Notes: a model not told the origin generated them from the sequence alone. Counted from the stretch's first letter, positions 1 through 7,239 are shown. The stretch: 13,433 nucleotides of DNA from an uncultured Ruminococcus sp. (GCA_947175005.1 CAMWLD010000026.1:1-13433), one strand, 5' to 3'. Translations and numbers: made by a program.

Positions 1-211
1 GGCAAAGAGAACCTGCGGCAGCAAGCCTGTTTTCCGCAAAGATACCCCAGCAGAACAGATCACTGTTAATGTGCGACAGAAAATATTTTTCGGTGGCATT
101 TTCAAATTCGGCAATATCTTTTTCGTCCGTTATTTCGCCGAGTTCTTTCATAAGCTCCGTCCTCAGTCTTATAAAATCATTTGCCGAATTATCATTCAAT
201 TTCACAGCCAT
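1..211 (-). CDS. GNAT-family N-acetyltransferase, partial (3' end beyond left edge)
   Basis: An open frame begins at an ATG at 211 and is still open at the left edge, giving 70 visible residues starting MAVKLNDNSANDFIRLRTEL. The pattern is typical of the N-terminal half of GNAT acetyltransferases, which move an acetyl group from acetyl-CoA to an amine: a helix rich in R/E/L (residues 15-28), a second helix around 36-48, then a strand reading CWGIFAENRLAAAGSL, which resembles the beta2-beta3 turn of the fold. The acetyl-CoA binding loop would lie outside the window, so the substrate cannot be guessed. The start is supported by a purine-rich GAAAGGG about 10 bases upstream. The gene begins 15 bases after the preceding stop codon and is probably co-transcribed with it. 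The family call is from pattern only; the reading frame itself is secure. Confidence 0.68.
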   Translation of the reverse strand, partial: MAVKLNDNSANDFIRLRTELMKELGEITDEKDIAEFENATEKYFLSHINSDLFCWGIFAENRLAAAGSLC

Positions 212-226
212 TTCGGGTCATCCCTT

Positions 227-826
227 TCAAAACCTTTCGCTTTTAAAATTCTCCCCAAATTTTTCCTTTAAAAACCCGCCGAAATGTTCCGTATCATTTC
301 CGGGATCGTTTTTACCGACAATAAACCCCGTATAAGTATTTACCATTAAGATCATTATGTAAAAATATTTATTTGTTTCATAAACCTCGCAGCAGTCATA
401 ATTTATCTTCAGATCGTTACCGTCAAACCGATCCACAAAGTAATTTTCATAAAACAAATAAACATTTTCCTTCCCCTCTTTCTCCCTGTTTGACCTTGCT
501 CTTTTCACCATTCCGACGATATACGCCGCAGGCATAAGAACCGCCGCCAAACCGAATATCCACCACATACTTCCGCCGTATAAGCTTATTGCCAAAAGTA
601 TCTCTATAAACTCAAAAGCCGCCCACACGATCAGCGATTTTAAGCCGTATCTGCGATTCGCAAATTTCTGAAAATCCCTGTCACACTCCCTCGTTATTTT
701 ATGTGTGATCGTAAAATAAGGAGCCTCACCGATTATTTTTTCATATTCGTCAAAGGATAAAAAAACCAGATCATCCTCATCCCGCAAATTCTCTTCATTT
801 AAATTTTTTTCATGTAATTCTCCCAT
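227..826 (-). CDS. YcxB-like membrane protein
   Basis: A 199-residue protein with a charged N-terminal segment (residues 1-60), two closely spaced hydrophobic segments (about 62-83 and 86-107), a basic K/R cluster just after the second (108-120), and a C-terminal soluble region with LFYENYFVDR (124-133) and the CCEVYETNKYFYIMI stretch (145-159). Two membrane helices followed by a strand-rich domain ending in a G-F-I-V motif (167-170) is the layout of the YcxB-like family, whose molecular function is unknown to me. The basic cluster after helix 2 suggests that both ends face the cytoplasm. AAAGG lies about 10 bases before the ATG. It sits 77 bases after trmFO and 15 bases before the GNAT gene, so the latter two probably form a small accessory unit. 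The Cys-Cys pair at 145-146 is not something I can interpret. Confidence 0.72.
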   Translation of the reverse strand: MGELHEKNLNEENLRDEDDLVFLSFDEYEKIIGEAPYFTITHKITRECDRDFQKFANRRYGLKSLIVWAAFEFIEILLAISLYGGSMWWIFGLAAVLMPAAYIVGMVKRARSNREKEGKENVYLFYENYFVDRFDGNDLKINYDCCEVYETNKYFYIMILMVNTYTGFIVGKNDPGNDTEHFGGFLKEKFGENFKSERF

Positions 827-903
827 AATTTCACAGCCTTTACCTCATGAAAAACGTTGATAAATCTCACCGCAATGCAAACAACACCAACAGCAGCGGA
901 AGA

Positions 904-2226
904 TCAATTCCCGAATCTCTTAAAATATTCCTCAAACGCCTTTAAAGCCCTTTCCGCAATTACCTGATACCTCTCCTGCTTGCCCTTGACGCGCTCCGGC
1001 AGCTCGGGCAGTATCCCTATATTCGCTCCCATAGGCTGAAAATTTTCCACCGTCTCATCGGAAATATACCTTGCCAGCGCACCTATCATGCATTCCCTCG
1101 GCAGGATAAGCGTATCCATATTCTGCAAACGTCTTGCCGCATTTATCCCCGCCATAATTCCCGAAGCAGCCGACTCCATATACCCCTCGACCCCCGTTAT
1201 CTGTCCCGCAAAAAACAGCCCGGGACGGCTTTTCATGGAAAAATCCCCCGATAAAAGCTTCGGCGAATCAATAAACGAATTTCTGTGCATGACCCCGTAC
1301 CGCACAAACTCCGCATTCGCAAGACCCGGTATCATGGAAAATACCCTTTTCTGCTCCCCGAATTTCAGATTCGTCTGAAACCCCACAATGTTGTAAAGAC
1401 TGCCCTCGTTGTTTTCCCGCCGCAGCTGCACCGCCGCATAAGGCCACCGCCCCGTCCTCGGGTCGTCAAGCCCCACAGGCTTCATAGCCCCGTATCTTGC
1501 AGCATCCTCCCCGCGCTTTGCAAGCACCTCAATGGGCATACACCCCTCGTAAACCGTAAAATCATCACGCCCGGAATTTCCCCTGTCAAACTCATGCAGC
1601 GGCGCAGATTCGGCATTTACCAGTTCCCTGTGAAACGCCTGATATTCCTCTTTTGTAAACGGGCAGTTAATGTAATCATCTCCGCCCTTGCCGTACCTTG
1701 CCGCTGCAAAAGCAATGCCCATATCCACCGAATCCGCCGTAACAATAGGCGCAGCCGCGTCGTAAAAGCTCAGGTACCCCCCGCATATCTTTGAAATGCT
1801 CTCGGCCATTTTCCCCGCCGTCAAAGGTCCCGTCGCAATCACCGCAATCCCCTCGGGAATATTTTCCGTCTCGCATTCTTCCACCGTAATATTGGGGTGC
1901 GATTTAATTTTTTCCGTCACCAAAGCGGAAAATTTCTCCCTGTCCACCGCCAGCGCCCCTCCCGCAGGAACAGCGGTCTTTTCCGCACAGGGCACAGTGA
2001 GCGAACCAAGCCTGCGCATTTCCTCTTTAAGAAGCCCCGCCGCCGAATTTATCCGAGCCGCCTTAAACGAATTGGAGCACACAGGCTCGCAGAAAAAATC
2101 CAGCTTATGCGCAGGAGAAAATTTTTTCGGCTTCATCTCCTTCAGCGTGACCCTTACGCCCCGCTCGGCCGCCGCCCACGCAGCCTCGCACCCTGCAAAG
2201 CCTGCGCCTATCACAGTTAATTCCAT
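904..2226 (-). CDS. trmFO: Methylenetetrahydrofolate--tRNA-(uracil-5-)-methyltransferase TrmFO
   Basis: A 440-residue flavoprotein that makes 5-methyluridine at position 54 of the tRNA T-loop, using methylenetetrahydrofolate as carbon donor and reduced FAD. The FAD-binding GAGFAGCEAA glycine motif is at residues 7-16. The PVCSNSFKA motif places Cys50 where the well-studied B. subtilis Cys53 sits, and YEGCMPIE places Cys229 at the second conserved cysteine (Cys226 there). The C-terminal GLFFAGQITGVEGYMESA is the usual second FAD contact of the family. Length matches the family (about 435-440). I chose the ATG at 2226 because the protein then begins MELTVIGAG like its relatives and GAAAGG lies about 10 bases upstream; an ATG at 2259 would add an 11-residue tail with no family support. 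It follows topA after 122 bases, the common dprA-topA-trmFO order of Firmicutes. Confidence 0.96.
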   Translation of the reverse strand: MELTVIGAGFAGCEAAWAAAERGVRVTLKEMKPKKFSPAHKLDFFCEPVCSNSFKAARINSAAGLLKEEMRRLGSLTVPCAEKTAVPAGGALAVDREKFSALVTEKIKSHPNITVEECETENIPEGIAVIATGPLTAGKMAESISKICGGYLSFYDAAAPIVTADSVDMGIAFAAARYGKGGDDYINCPFTKEEYQAFHRELVNAESAPLHEFDRGNSGRDDFTVYEGCMPIEVLAKRGEDAARYGAMKPVGLDDPRTGRWPYAAVQLRRENNEGSLYNIVGFQTNLKFGEQKRVFSMIPGLANAEFVRYGVMHRNSFIDSPKLLSGDFSMKSRPGLFFAGQITGVEGYMESAASGIMAGINAARRLQNMDTLILPRECMIGALARYISDETVENFQPMGANIGILPELPERVKGKQERYQVIAERALKAFEEYFKRFGN

Positions 2227-2263
2227 AATCAAAATACCTTTCGGAGGCCGTACCCTCACAAAC

Positions 2264-2291
2264 TTCTTGCCTCTTGCTTCTTGCCTCTCCG
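2264..2291 (-). repeat. Heptamer repeat tract A, between topA and trmFO
   Basis: On the plus strand the heptamers TTCTTGC, CTCTTGC and TTCTTGC follow each other with no gap, then a degenerate CTCTCCG. On the minus (gene) strand the unit reads GCAAGA(A/G). The tract lies in the topA-trmFO gap, about 38 bases before the trmFO start. The 17 bases at 2272-2288 are an exact inverted match to tract B at 4461-4477, upstream of topA. The repeats are seen directly; their role is unknown. Confidence 0.85.
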
Positions 2292-2292
2292 C

Positions 2293-2334
2293 AAAAAAAT
2301 TTCAAATTACCGTTAATTAAAATTTATGCGGTAA
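2293..2334 (-). terminator. Weak terminator candidate after topA
   Basis: On the minus strand TTACCG (2334-2329) and CGGTAA (2312-2307) can pair, and a run of seven U residues (2299-2293) lies seven bases after the stem. The loop is long (16 bases) and the gap before the U-run is larger than usual, so this may only slow or partly end transcription between topA and trmFO. Confidence 0.3.
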
Positions 2335-2348
2335 CTGTAAAAGCTTCC

Positions 2349-4427
2349 TCATTTTTCCTTTCTGACAGCCACCTCGTACCCGCAGCCCTCTTTAAGGCAG
2401 AACATCTTCCCGCCCTTTTTAAACAAGGTCGTTCCGTCGTTGCATTTCGGGCACTTGTCGGAAAGAGGCGTGTCCCAAGTCATAAAGCTGCAATTGGGAT
2501 TGTCCTCACAGCCGAAATATTTCTTCCCCTTTTTGGATTTTTTCGCCAGCACCTTTTTCCCGCACAACGGGCATACGCCGCCTGTGGGCTTAATGATCTT
2601 CTTCGTGTTTGTGCACTCGGGAAAACCCGTGCAGGCAAGGAAACGCCCGAACCGCCCAAGCTTTATCACCATGGGCTTTCCGCATACCTCGCAAACCTCG
2701 TCCGTCTCCTCGTCGGGCACTTTTACGCGCTTGCCGTCCATGGCAGCCTCCGCCTTTTCCAAGGTGTCCGCAAAGTCGGTGTAAAAGTCTCCCAAAGTTT
2801 CCGCCCAGTCCTTGTTGCCCGCCTCAATTTTATCCAGACTGCTTTCCATTGAAGCGGTAAACTTCGTGTCAACTATGTGCTTGAAATGGGTCTTTAAAAG
2901 GTCGGTCGTCACCTCGCCGAGACCCGTCGGTTTCAGCTGTTTGCCGTCTCTCTCCACGTAAAATTTGTTGATGATCGTGGAAATGGTGGGCGCATATGTG
3001 GAAGGTCTGCCAATGCCGTTTTCCTCCAGCGCCTTGATAAACGAACCCTCGGTATACCGTGCAGGAGGCTGCGTAAAGTGCTGCTTGCCCTCGATGTTCT
3101 TGAGCTTTAAAACATCTCCCTCTTTTATTTCGGGCAGCACCTTGCCTTCCTCCTCGTCCTTTGACTCCTCGTAAAGAACGGTAAAGCCGTCAAATTTAAC
3201 GGAAAATCCCGTAGCCTTAAAGCCCGCGCCGTTGGCGTTTATATCCACTGAAACCGTATCCATTAAAGCGTTTGCCATCTGGCTCGCAATGAACCTTTCC
3301 CAAATCAGCTTGTACAGCTTGTATTGCTCGGGGGTAAGGCTTCCCTTGACCCTATCGGGGGTTATCTCGGGAGTGGAGGGACGGATAGCCTCGTGAGCGT
3401 CCTGGGCGTTTGCCTTGGACTTGTATACCTTGGGCGCAGGAGGCAGGTAATTTTTGCCGTACTTATCCTCAATGTACTTATATGCCGCATTTCTCGCCTC
3501 GTCGGATACCCGCAGGCTGTCTGTTCTCATGTAGGTGATAAGACCCACAGCCCCCATGCCCTCAATGTCCACGCCCTCGTAAAGCTGCTGGGCGGTGCGC
3601 ATGGTTTTCGAGGTCTGAAAGCCCAGTTTTTTTGAAGCCTCCTGCTGCATTGTTGATGTGGTAAAGGGCGCAGCGGGAGACTTGCGGCGAACGGATTTTT
3701 TAACTCCCGTTACCTTGAATTCGGCGTCCTTTATCCTCTCCAGAACAGCGTTTGTTTCCTCTTCATTATGCAGTTCGGTTTTCTCACCGTCAAGCCCCGT
3801 AAAAGCAGCGTCAAACTGCTTTTTAGACGAGGGCGCAGTGAACTTCCCCTCAATTGACCAGTATTCCTCGGGCTTAAACGCATTTATCTGCTTTTCCCTG
3901 TCAACTATCATCTTTACAGCCACAGACTGCACACGGCCTGCCGAAAGATTCCGCCTCACCTTTTTCCATAAAAAGGGAGACAGCTTGTAGCCAACAATTC
4001 TGTCAAGGATTCTCCTTGCCTGCTGCGCATTGACAAGATTTTCATCAATGCATCTGGGATTTGCCATTCCATTCTGAACGCCTGTTTTGGTGATCTCGTT
4101 GAACGTCACCCGCACAGGAGCGTCCTCCGGAATATCCAGCAGCTGCGCCAAATGCCAGGAAATAGCCTCTCCCTCACGGTCGGGGTCTCCCGCCAGATAA
4201 ACGGTATCGGCCTTTTTCGCCGCCGCCTTTAAATTTTTGATGACCTCTTCCTTGTCCTTCATAGGCACATACACGGGAGTAAATCCATTCTCAATGTCCA
4301 CGCTGAGCTTTGACTTCTGCAAGTCTCTCACGTGCCCCATTGACGCCATGACTTCATAACCCGGCCCCAAATATTTCTGAACTGTTTTCGCCTTTGAGGG
4401 CGACTCGACTATTACAAGATTAGACAT
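2349..4427 (-). CDS. topA: DNA topoisomerase I (type IA)
   Basis: A 692-residue enzyme that relaxes negatively supercoiled DNA by cutting one strand through a 5'-phosphotyrosine link. The N-terminal Toprim domain shows Glu8 in MSNLVIVESPSKAKT and the acidic DPDREGEA triad (Asp81, Asp83, Glu85). The active-site tyrosine is Tyr299 in GLITYMRTDS. The HEAIRP motif (345-350) and ENGIGRPSTYA (469-479) are standard core motifs. The C-terminus carries three tetra-cysteine zinc ribbons: Cys579/582/599/605, Cys619/622/640/646 and Cys659/662/677/682, with 2-residue first spacers as usual for Firmicutes TopA. I chose the ATG at 4427 because the family N-terminus starts there and AGGAG lies 8 bases upstream; a start 16 codons earlier would translate through heptamer repeat B. 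It lies 333 bases after dprA, with repeats and an inverted repeat in the gap. Confidence 0.98.
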   Translation of the reverse strand: MSNLVIVESPSKAKTVQKYLGPGYEVMASMGHVRDLQKSKLSVDIENGFTPVYVPMKDKEEVIKNLKAAAKKADTVYLAGDPDREGEAISWHLAQLLDIPEDAPVRVTFNEITKTGVQNGMANPRCIDENLVNAQQARRILDRIVGYKLSPFLWKKVRRNLSAGRVQSVAVKMIVDREKQINAFKPEEYWSIEGKFTAPSSKKQFDAAFTGLDGEKTELHNEEETNAVLERIKDAEFKVTGVKKSVRRKSPAAPFTTSTMQQEASKKLGFQTSKTMRTAQQLYEGVDIEGMGAVGLITYMRTDSLRVSDEARNAAYKYIEDKYGKNYLPPAPKVYKSKANAQDAHEAIRPSTPEITPDRVKGSLTPEQYKLYKLIWERFIASQMANALMDTVSVDINANGAGFKATGFSVKFDGFTVLYEESKDEEEGKVLPEIKEGDVLKLKNIEGKQHFTQPPARYTEGSFIKALEENGIGRPSTYAPTISTIINKFYVERDGKQLKPTGLGEVTTDLLKTHFKHIVDTKFTASMESSLDKIEAGNKDWAETLGDFYTDFADTLEKAEAAMDGKRVKVPDEETDEVCEVCGKPMVIKLGRFGRFLACTGFPECTNTKKIIKPTGGVCPLCGKKVLAKKSKKGKKYFGCEDNPNCSFMTWDTPLSDKCPKCNDGTTLFKKGGKMFCLKEGCGYEVAVRKEK

Positions 4428-4442
4428 AATGCAGACTCCTTT

Positions 4443-4478
4443 ACAAGAAGCAAGAAACTTAGAGGCAAGAAGCAAGAA
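4443..4478 (+). repeat. Heptamer repeat tract B, upstream of topA
   Basis: On the plus strand: ACAAGAA, GCAAGAA, an 8-base spacer ACTTAGAG, then GCAAGAA twice. The unit is the same as in tracts A and C but on the opposite strand. In the topA transcript it would lie just before the ribosome binding site. There GAAGCA near 4488-4482 can pair with TGCTTC inside the tract, extended by GGC/GCC, making a possible hairpin in the leader. Confidence 0.85.
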
Positions 4479-4550
4479 AAGTGCTTCGCCTTCCGTTCTC
4501 TGCTTCGCTTTATATATATAAATTTTTGTTATTTGCTTGGATTATAAGTG

Positions 4551-4572
4551 CCGCCGCAATTTTTTACGGCGG
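4551..4572. other. GC hairpin in the dprA-topA gap
   Basis: Perfect six-base arms CCGCCG (4551-4556) and CGGCGG (4567-4572) enclose a 10-base A/T loop. It stands out because the surroundings are strongly AT-rich. On the minus strand it is not followed by a U-run, so it is not an ordinary terminator. It sits directly upstream of a TATAAT sequence. Confidence 0.55.
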
Positions 4573-4587
4573 AATATATTTTCGGTA

Positions 4588-4660
4588 AATTTACGGAAAA
4601 TATTTGACACCTGCTTTCCGTTTTTATATGCGAAACTTTTATAAATATTTTCCGTAAATT
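4588..4660. repeat. 18-base perfect inverted repeat, with a third related half-site
   Basis: AATTTACGGAAAATATTT (4588-4605) is repeated exactly in reverse complement at 4643-4660, with 37 bases between. A third, imperfect copy of the same word (ATTTTCGGTAAATT, 4578-4591) overlaps the left arm, so the left side is itself a near-palindrome centred on GTAAATTTAC. Three copies of one word in 83 bases suggest a protein-binding region or a structured RNA; neither can be shown from sequence alone. Confidence 0.75.
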
Positions 4661-4760
4661 CCTTTGATTTTTTATCTTTTTAAATTTCCGAAATTATTCG
4701 GATCACTTTTTTAATTTGCGGGAAAAATATAATATCGGGCCTTAGCTTTTCACCGAAAGA

Positions 4761-6170
4761 TCATTCCTTGCGCAGCTTGTAATTGCTGCCCTCGCTTCCG
4801 ATAACACCCAAAAGCTCAAGATCGGTGATGACCTCCAGAACATCATCAATATCCCTGCCCGTGACCTCGGCGATCTCATCCGCACGCATGGGACGGTCTC
4901 CCTCTGCAAGAGCGTTCACGACCCTATTCTGCTCCTCGGTCAAACCCTCTGGCACAGTAAATTTTTCCCTATCCTCCGCTGTCTTTTCCGCATTCCTTTT
5001 CGCAGACTTACCGGCAGGCTTTTTTGCGTCCTTTCCCTCTGACGGCATATTTTCCGAAGTTTCGGAAACGCTGTCCCGAGGCTGCTTTTCCGCCTTTTGC
5101 TCCTCTTTCATTTTATTCGCCAAACGCCTTGCCTTTGCAACGGAGCTTCTTATTTTTTTGCCTTCGGGAGCGCTGCCGCCGGGCCTGCCGCTTATAAACA
5201 CACCGCACTCCCGCTCCAGCCGTTCCATTTCCTGCTGCAGAGGCTCGTTTTCGTCTATTGTATGCGAAACCCCGAGGCAGTATTCATTGTAAATATCCCT
5301 CGCCCCCATAAGCGGCACAGCCCCCTGACGGATAAGCTCGGCATTGCCGTAATATCTGCTGTCAAACAGATCACAGGGCGGCACCGCAAACACAGGTTTT
5401 CCCTGATCCGCCCCATGGGAAGCGGAATTGAGCGAGCCGCTCTTTGCCCCCGCCTCAATGACCGCCGTGCCCAAAGAAAGCGCCACTAAAATGCGGTTTC
5501 GCTGAGGAAAATTAGCGGGACGGCCTACAGTCTTAGGCAGATATTCGCTGATAAATGCGCCGTTCTCTTCAATATATTTCCTGTACCTGACGTTTGGCTT
5601 GGGATAATCCACATCAAGCCCCGTACCCAGCACGGCAAAGGTGCGGGTTCCGCTTTTTACCGCCGTAAGATGTGCGCAGATATCCACACCCTCCGCAAAT
5701 CCGCTGACAATGTCAAACCCATTTCCCGCCAAAGTCCGCACAATGCCGGAGGTGATTTTCAGGCTGTATTCCGAAGCCTTTCTCGCCCCCACAACGCTTA
5801 TGGAAAGCCTGTCGTCTATCCCGCTTATATTCCCCTTTACAAACAGCACCGCAGGCGGACGGTACAGCTTTAAAAGCCGCTTGGGATAAAGCTCGCTGTC
5901 AATGGGAACAATCGAAATGCCCTTTTTGCTGCACTCTTCAAAAACCGCCTCCGCCTTGTCAAGGGAGACCTTTTTAGCTGCCAGCAGCTGAGGCGAAAGC
6001 TTGCTGCGCATCTCGGGCGGCAGCCCCTCCGGCTCCGATAATCCGCAGAAAAGCTCCGTAGGGTCTTCAAATAAGTCCATTGCCTCGTAAAGCGCCGCCG
6101 TGCCCGCACCCAAAGCTATCACCGACCAAAGTCTGTAAAGCGCAGGATAATAATCTGTACGAATATTCAT
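4761..6170 (-). CDS. dprA: DNA processing protein DprA (Smf)
   Basis: A 469-residue protein that in naturally competent bacteria binds incoming single-stranded DNA and loads RecA on it. Rossmann-fold DprA motifs are clear: SVVGARKASEYS (125-136), SGFAEGVDICAH (156-167), PQRNRILVALS (222-232), and the block around VIEAGAKSGSLNSASHGA (237-254) followed by GKPVFAVP. The N-terminal 110 residues fit the usual helical extension. Residues 335-402 form a Lys/Ala/Glu-rich, probably disordered linker. Residues about 408-467 form a winged-helix domain (EEQNRVVNALAEGDRPMRADEIAEV) as in other DprA C-termini. This is longer than the 290-380 residues I regard as usual, because of the linker. AAAGGAG lies 9 bases before the ATG, directly after a short upstream ORF. 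Many non-competent Firmicutes keep dprA, so competence cannot be inferred. Confidence 0.96.
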   Translation of the reverse strand: MNIRTDYYPALYRLWSVIALGAGTAALYEAMDLFEDPTELFCGLSEPEGLPPEMRSKLSPQLLAAKKVSLDKAEAVFEECSKKGISIVPIDSELYPKRLLKLYRPPAVLFVKGNISGIDDRLSISVVGARKASEYSLKITSGIVRTLAGNGFDIVSGFAEGVDICAHLTAVKSGTRTFAVLGTGLDVDYPKPNVRYRKYIEENGAFISEYLPKTVGRPANFPQRNRILVALSLGTAVIEAGAKSGSLNSASHGADQGKPVFAVPPCDLFDSRYYGNAELIRQGAVPLMGARDIYNEYCLGVSHTIDENEPLQQEMERLERECGVFISGRPGGSAPEGKKIRSSVAKARRLANKMKEEQKAEKQPRDSVSETSENMPSEGKDAKKPAGKSAKRNAEKTAEDREKFTVPEGLTEEQNRVVNALAEGDRPMRADEIAEVTGRDIDDVLEVITDLELLGVIGSEGSNYKLRKE

Positions 6171-6188
6171 GCTTTTGAGCTCCTTTAC

Positions 6189-6245
6189 TTAATTTTGCAC
6201 ATCAAAAATATGCTGCTGCTTAGGGGGGTGTCTTGTAACTTTCAA
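6189..6245 (-). CDS. Candidate 18-residue leader peptide upstream of dprA
   Basis: A TTG at 6245 follows a strong AAGGAGGAG with 7 bases of spacing and opens an 18-codon frame, MKVTRHPPKQQHIFDVQN, ending in TAA at 6191-6189. The stop lies two bases before the AAAGGAG of dprA, so its translation could affect dprA translation by coupling. No other start codon uses this ribosome binding site: the GTG inside it runs into a stop after three codons, and dprA has its own site. I do not recognise the peptide. The rest of the gap (6246-6459) is AT-rich, with a small ACCC/GGGT hairpin at about 6277-6289 and heptamer tract C near its upstream end. Confidence 0.5.
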   Translation of the reverse strand: MKVTRHPPKQQHIFDVQN

Positions 6246-6440
6246 GCTTCCACTCCTCCTTGTTCGTTTTATGTAAACCCTTTTCGGGTAATATTCTTGT
6301 TTTTCAACATATCAGTTTTTTAATTATTTTTTGAAAATTCCCCTTAACATTTCCCAAAATTTCATTTAATTAAATTTATTTAGAACAAATCTATTAAAAA
6401 AGAAATTGAAAGCGGCCGCAATCAACCCAAGCGTCAAAAA

Positions 6441-6457
6441 TCTTGCCTCTTGCCTCT
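6441..6457 (-). repeat. Heptamer repeat tract C, after the rRNA methyltransferase
   Basis: Two perfect TCTTGCC heptamers plus TCT on the plus strand (AGAGGCAAGAGGCAAGA on the minus strand), starting two bases after the stop codon of the methyltransferase gene. It has the same unit and orientation as tract A. No clear intrinsic terminator follows the gene. Confidence 0.8.
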
Positions 6458-6459
6458 GA

Positions 6460-7239
6460 TCATCTAGCCTCCAGCACCCACATAATTATTCCCGCAGCCA
6501 TAGCCGCATTAAGAGAATTTATATTGCCGTGCATTTTTATGGTGATCCTTTTTCCCGTGATGTGTTCACGGGGTATACCGCTGCCCTCGTTGCCGATTAT
6601 AACAGCGCCGCCCCGGGAGAAATCGCAGTTTTTTATATCCTCCGCATCGCCGTCTATCACAGCGGAAAAAATCGGAAGCCCTGCCCTGCGGAACATCTCC
6701 GAAATTTCCTCAAACTCTCCGCACATGGTTCTGACCCTTAGCAGACTGCCCATAGTCCCCCGCACGGTTTTCGGGCTGAACAAATCGCAGCAGTTACAGC
6801 AGGCAATGCCGTCTATCCCCAGCGAATCCGCCGTCCGCAGTATCGTCCCCATATTCCCGGGGTCCTGAAGATTGTCAAGGATAATGTACCGTCCATTTGG
6901 GATTATCTCGGTAAATTTCCCGTGAACCGCAGGAACTGCACAAACAGCAAATATTCCCTGGGGCGTTCTTGTGTCGGATATTTTAGCCGCCAGTTCCTCG
7001 GTTATCATGTAAATATTTTCGCTGCCGTAAATTTCCGCCAAGCTTTCCAGCTCGCCCGCGTATTTTTCCGTGGCGAAAACAAGCTTCAGACCGCCCTTTT
7101 CCGCCGCCGCGTCCCTTATAAGACGCGCTCCCTCCAAGGGGAAAAGCCCCAAGCTTCTGCGGGCTTTTTTATCGCTGCAAAGTTTGCGGTAAAGCTTTAT
7201 TTTTTCATTTTCCGCCGATGTCAAAATCTTAAATCCCAT
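6460..7239 (-). CDS. SpoU/TrmH-family RNA 2'-O-methyltransferase (RlmP/YsgA-like)
   Basis: A 259-residue SPOUT enzyme that methylates a ribose 2'-OH in RNA using S-adenosylmethionine. Residues 1-105 form the small substrate-binding domain seen in this subfamily (FPLEGARLIRDA at 33-44). The three signature motifs of the knotted catalytic domain are present: NLQDPGNMGTILRTADSLG (123-141), IIGNEGSGI (214-222) and SLNAAMAAGII (242-252). The short N-terminal domain and overall length fit B. subtilis YsgA, reported as RlmP, which makes Gm2553 in the 23S rRNA A-loop; other TrmH-like enzymes (RlmB) remain possible. The ATG at 7239 has GGGAG five bases upstream and gives the family-like start MGFKILTSAEN; an in-frame ATG at 7266 lacks a good site. 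It follows the rplT terminator, so it probably has its own promoter, which I cannot define. The CCNCCD cluster (147-152) is unusual. Confidence 0.88.
   Translation of the reverse strand: MGFKILTSAENEKIKLYRKLCSDKKARRSLGLFPLEGARLIRDAAAEKGGLKLVFATEKYAGELESLAEIYGSENIYMITEELAAKISDTRTPQGIFAVCAVPAVHGKFTEIIPNGRYIILDNLQDPGNMGTILRTADSLGIDGIACCNCCDLFSPKTVRGTMGSLLRVRTMCGEFEEISEMFRRAGLPIFSAVIDGDAEDIKNCDFSRGGAVIIGNEGSGIPREHITGKRITIKMHGNINSLNAAMAAGIIMWVLEAR

Larger units (their letters stand above)
4428..4760. other. AT-rich 333-base gap between dprA and topA
   Basis: I find no credible gene here. Besides heptamer tract B it holds two copies of TGCTTCGC (4482-4489, around 4501-4508), a GC hairpin (CCGCCG 4551-4556 with CGGCGG 4567-4572), an 18-base inverted repeat (4588-4605 with 4643-4660) and a small hairpin with TCCGAA/TTCGGA arms near 4687-4702. 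On the minus strand a TATAAT lies at about 4546-4541, just after the GC hairpin, but no good -35 box is spaced correctly, so a topA promoter is only a guess. No U-rich intrinsic terminator for dprA is evident on the minus strand. Confidence 0.7.

Noticed and set aside
1796..2320. Long open frames on the plus strand opposite trmFO, topA, dprA and addA
   Set aside because: They are antisense to genes with clear family motifs, show biased S/P/R-rich composition expected from the complement of those codons, and lack ribosome sites.
4604..4632. Plus-strand promoter TTGACA with TATGCG 17 bases later
   Set aside because: The -10 box is poor and no plus-strand gene follows; it would only run into dprA antisense.
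6400..6425. GCGGCCGC palindrome followed by U-rich sequence as terminator of the methyltransferase gene
   Set aside because: The palindrome has no loop, so an RNA stem of this form cannot fold; the flanking TTGA/TCAA pairing is too weak.
2272..6457. Heptamer tracts as a CRISPR array
   Set aside because: Units are 7 bases and mostly contiguous, with no 20-40-base spacers and no cas genes.
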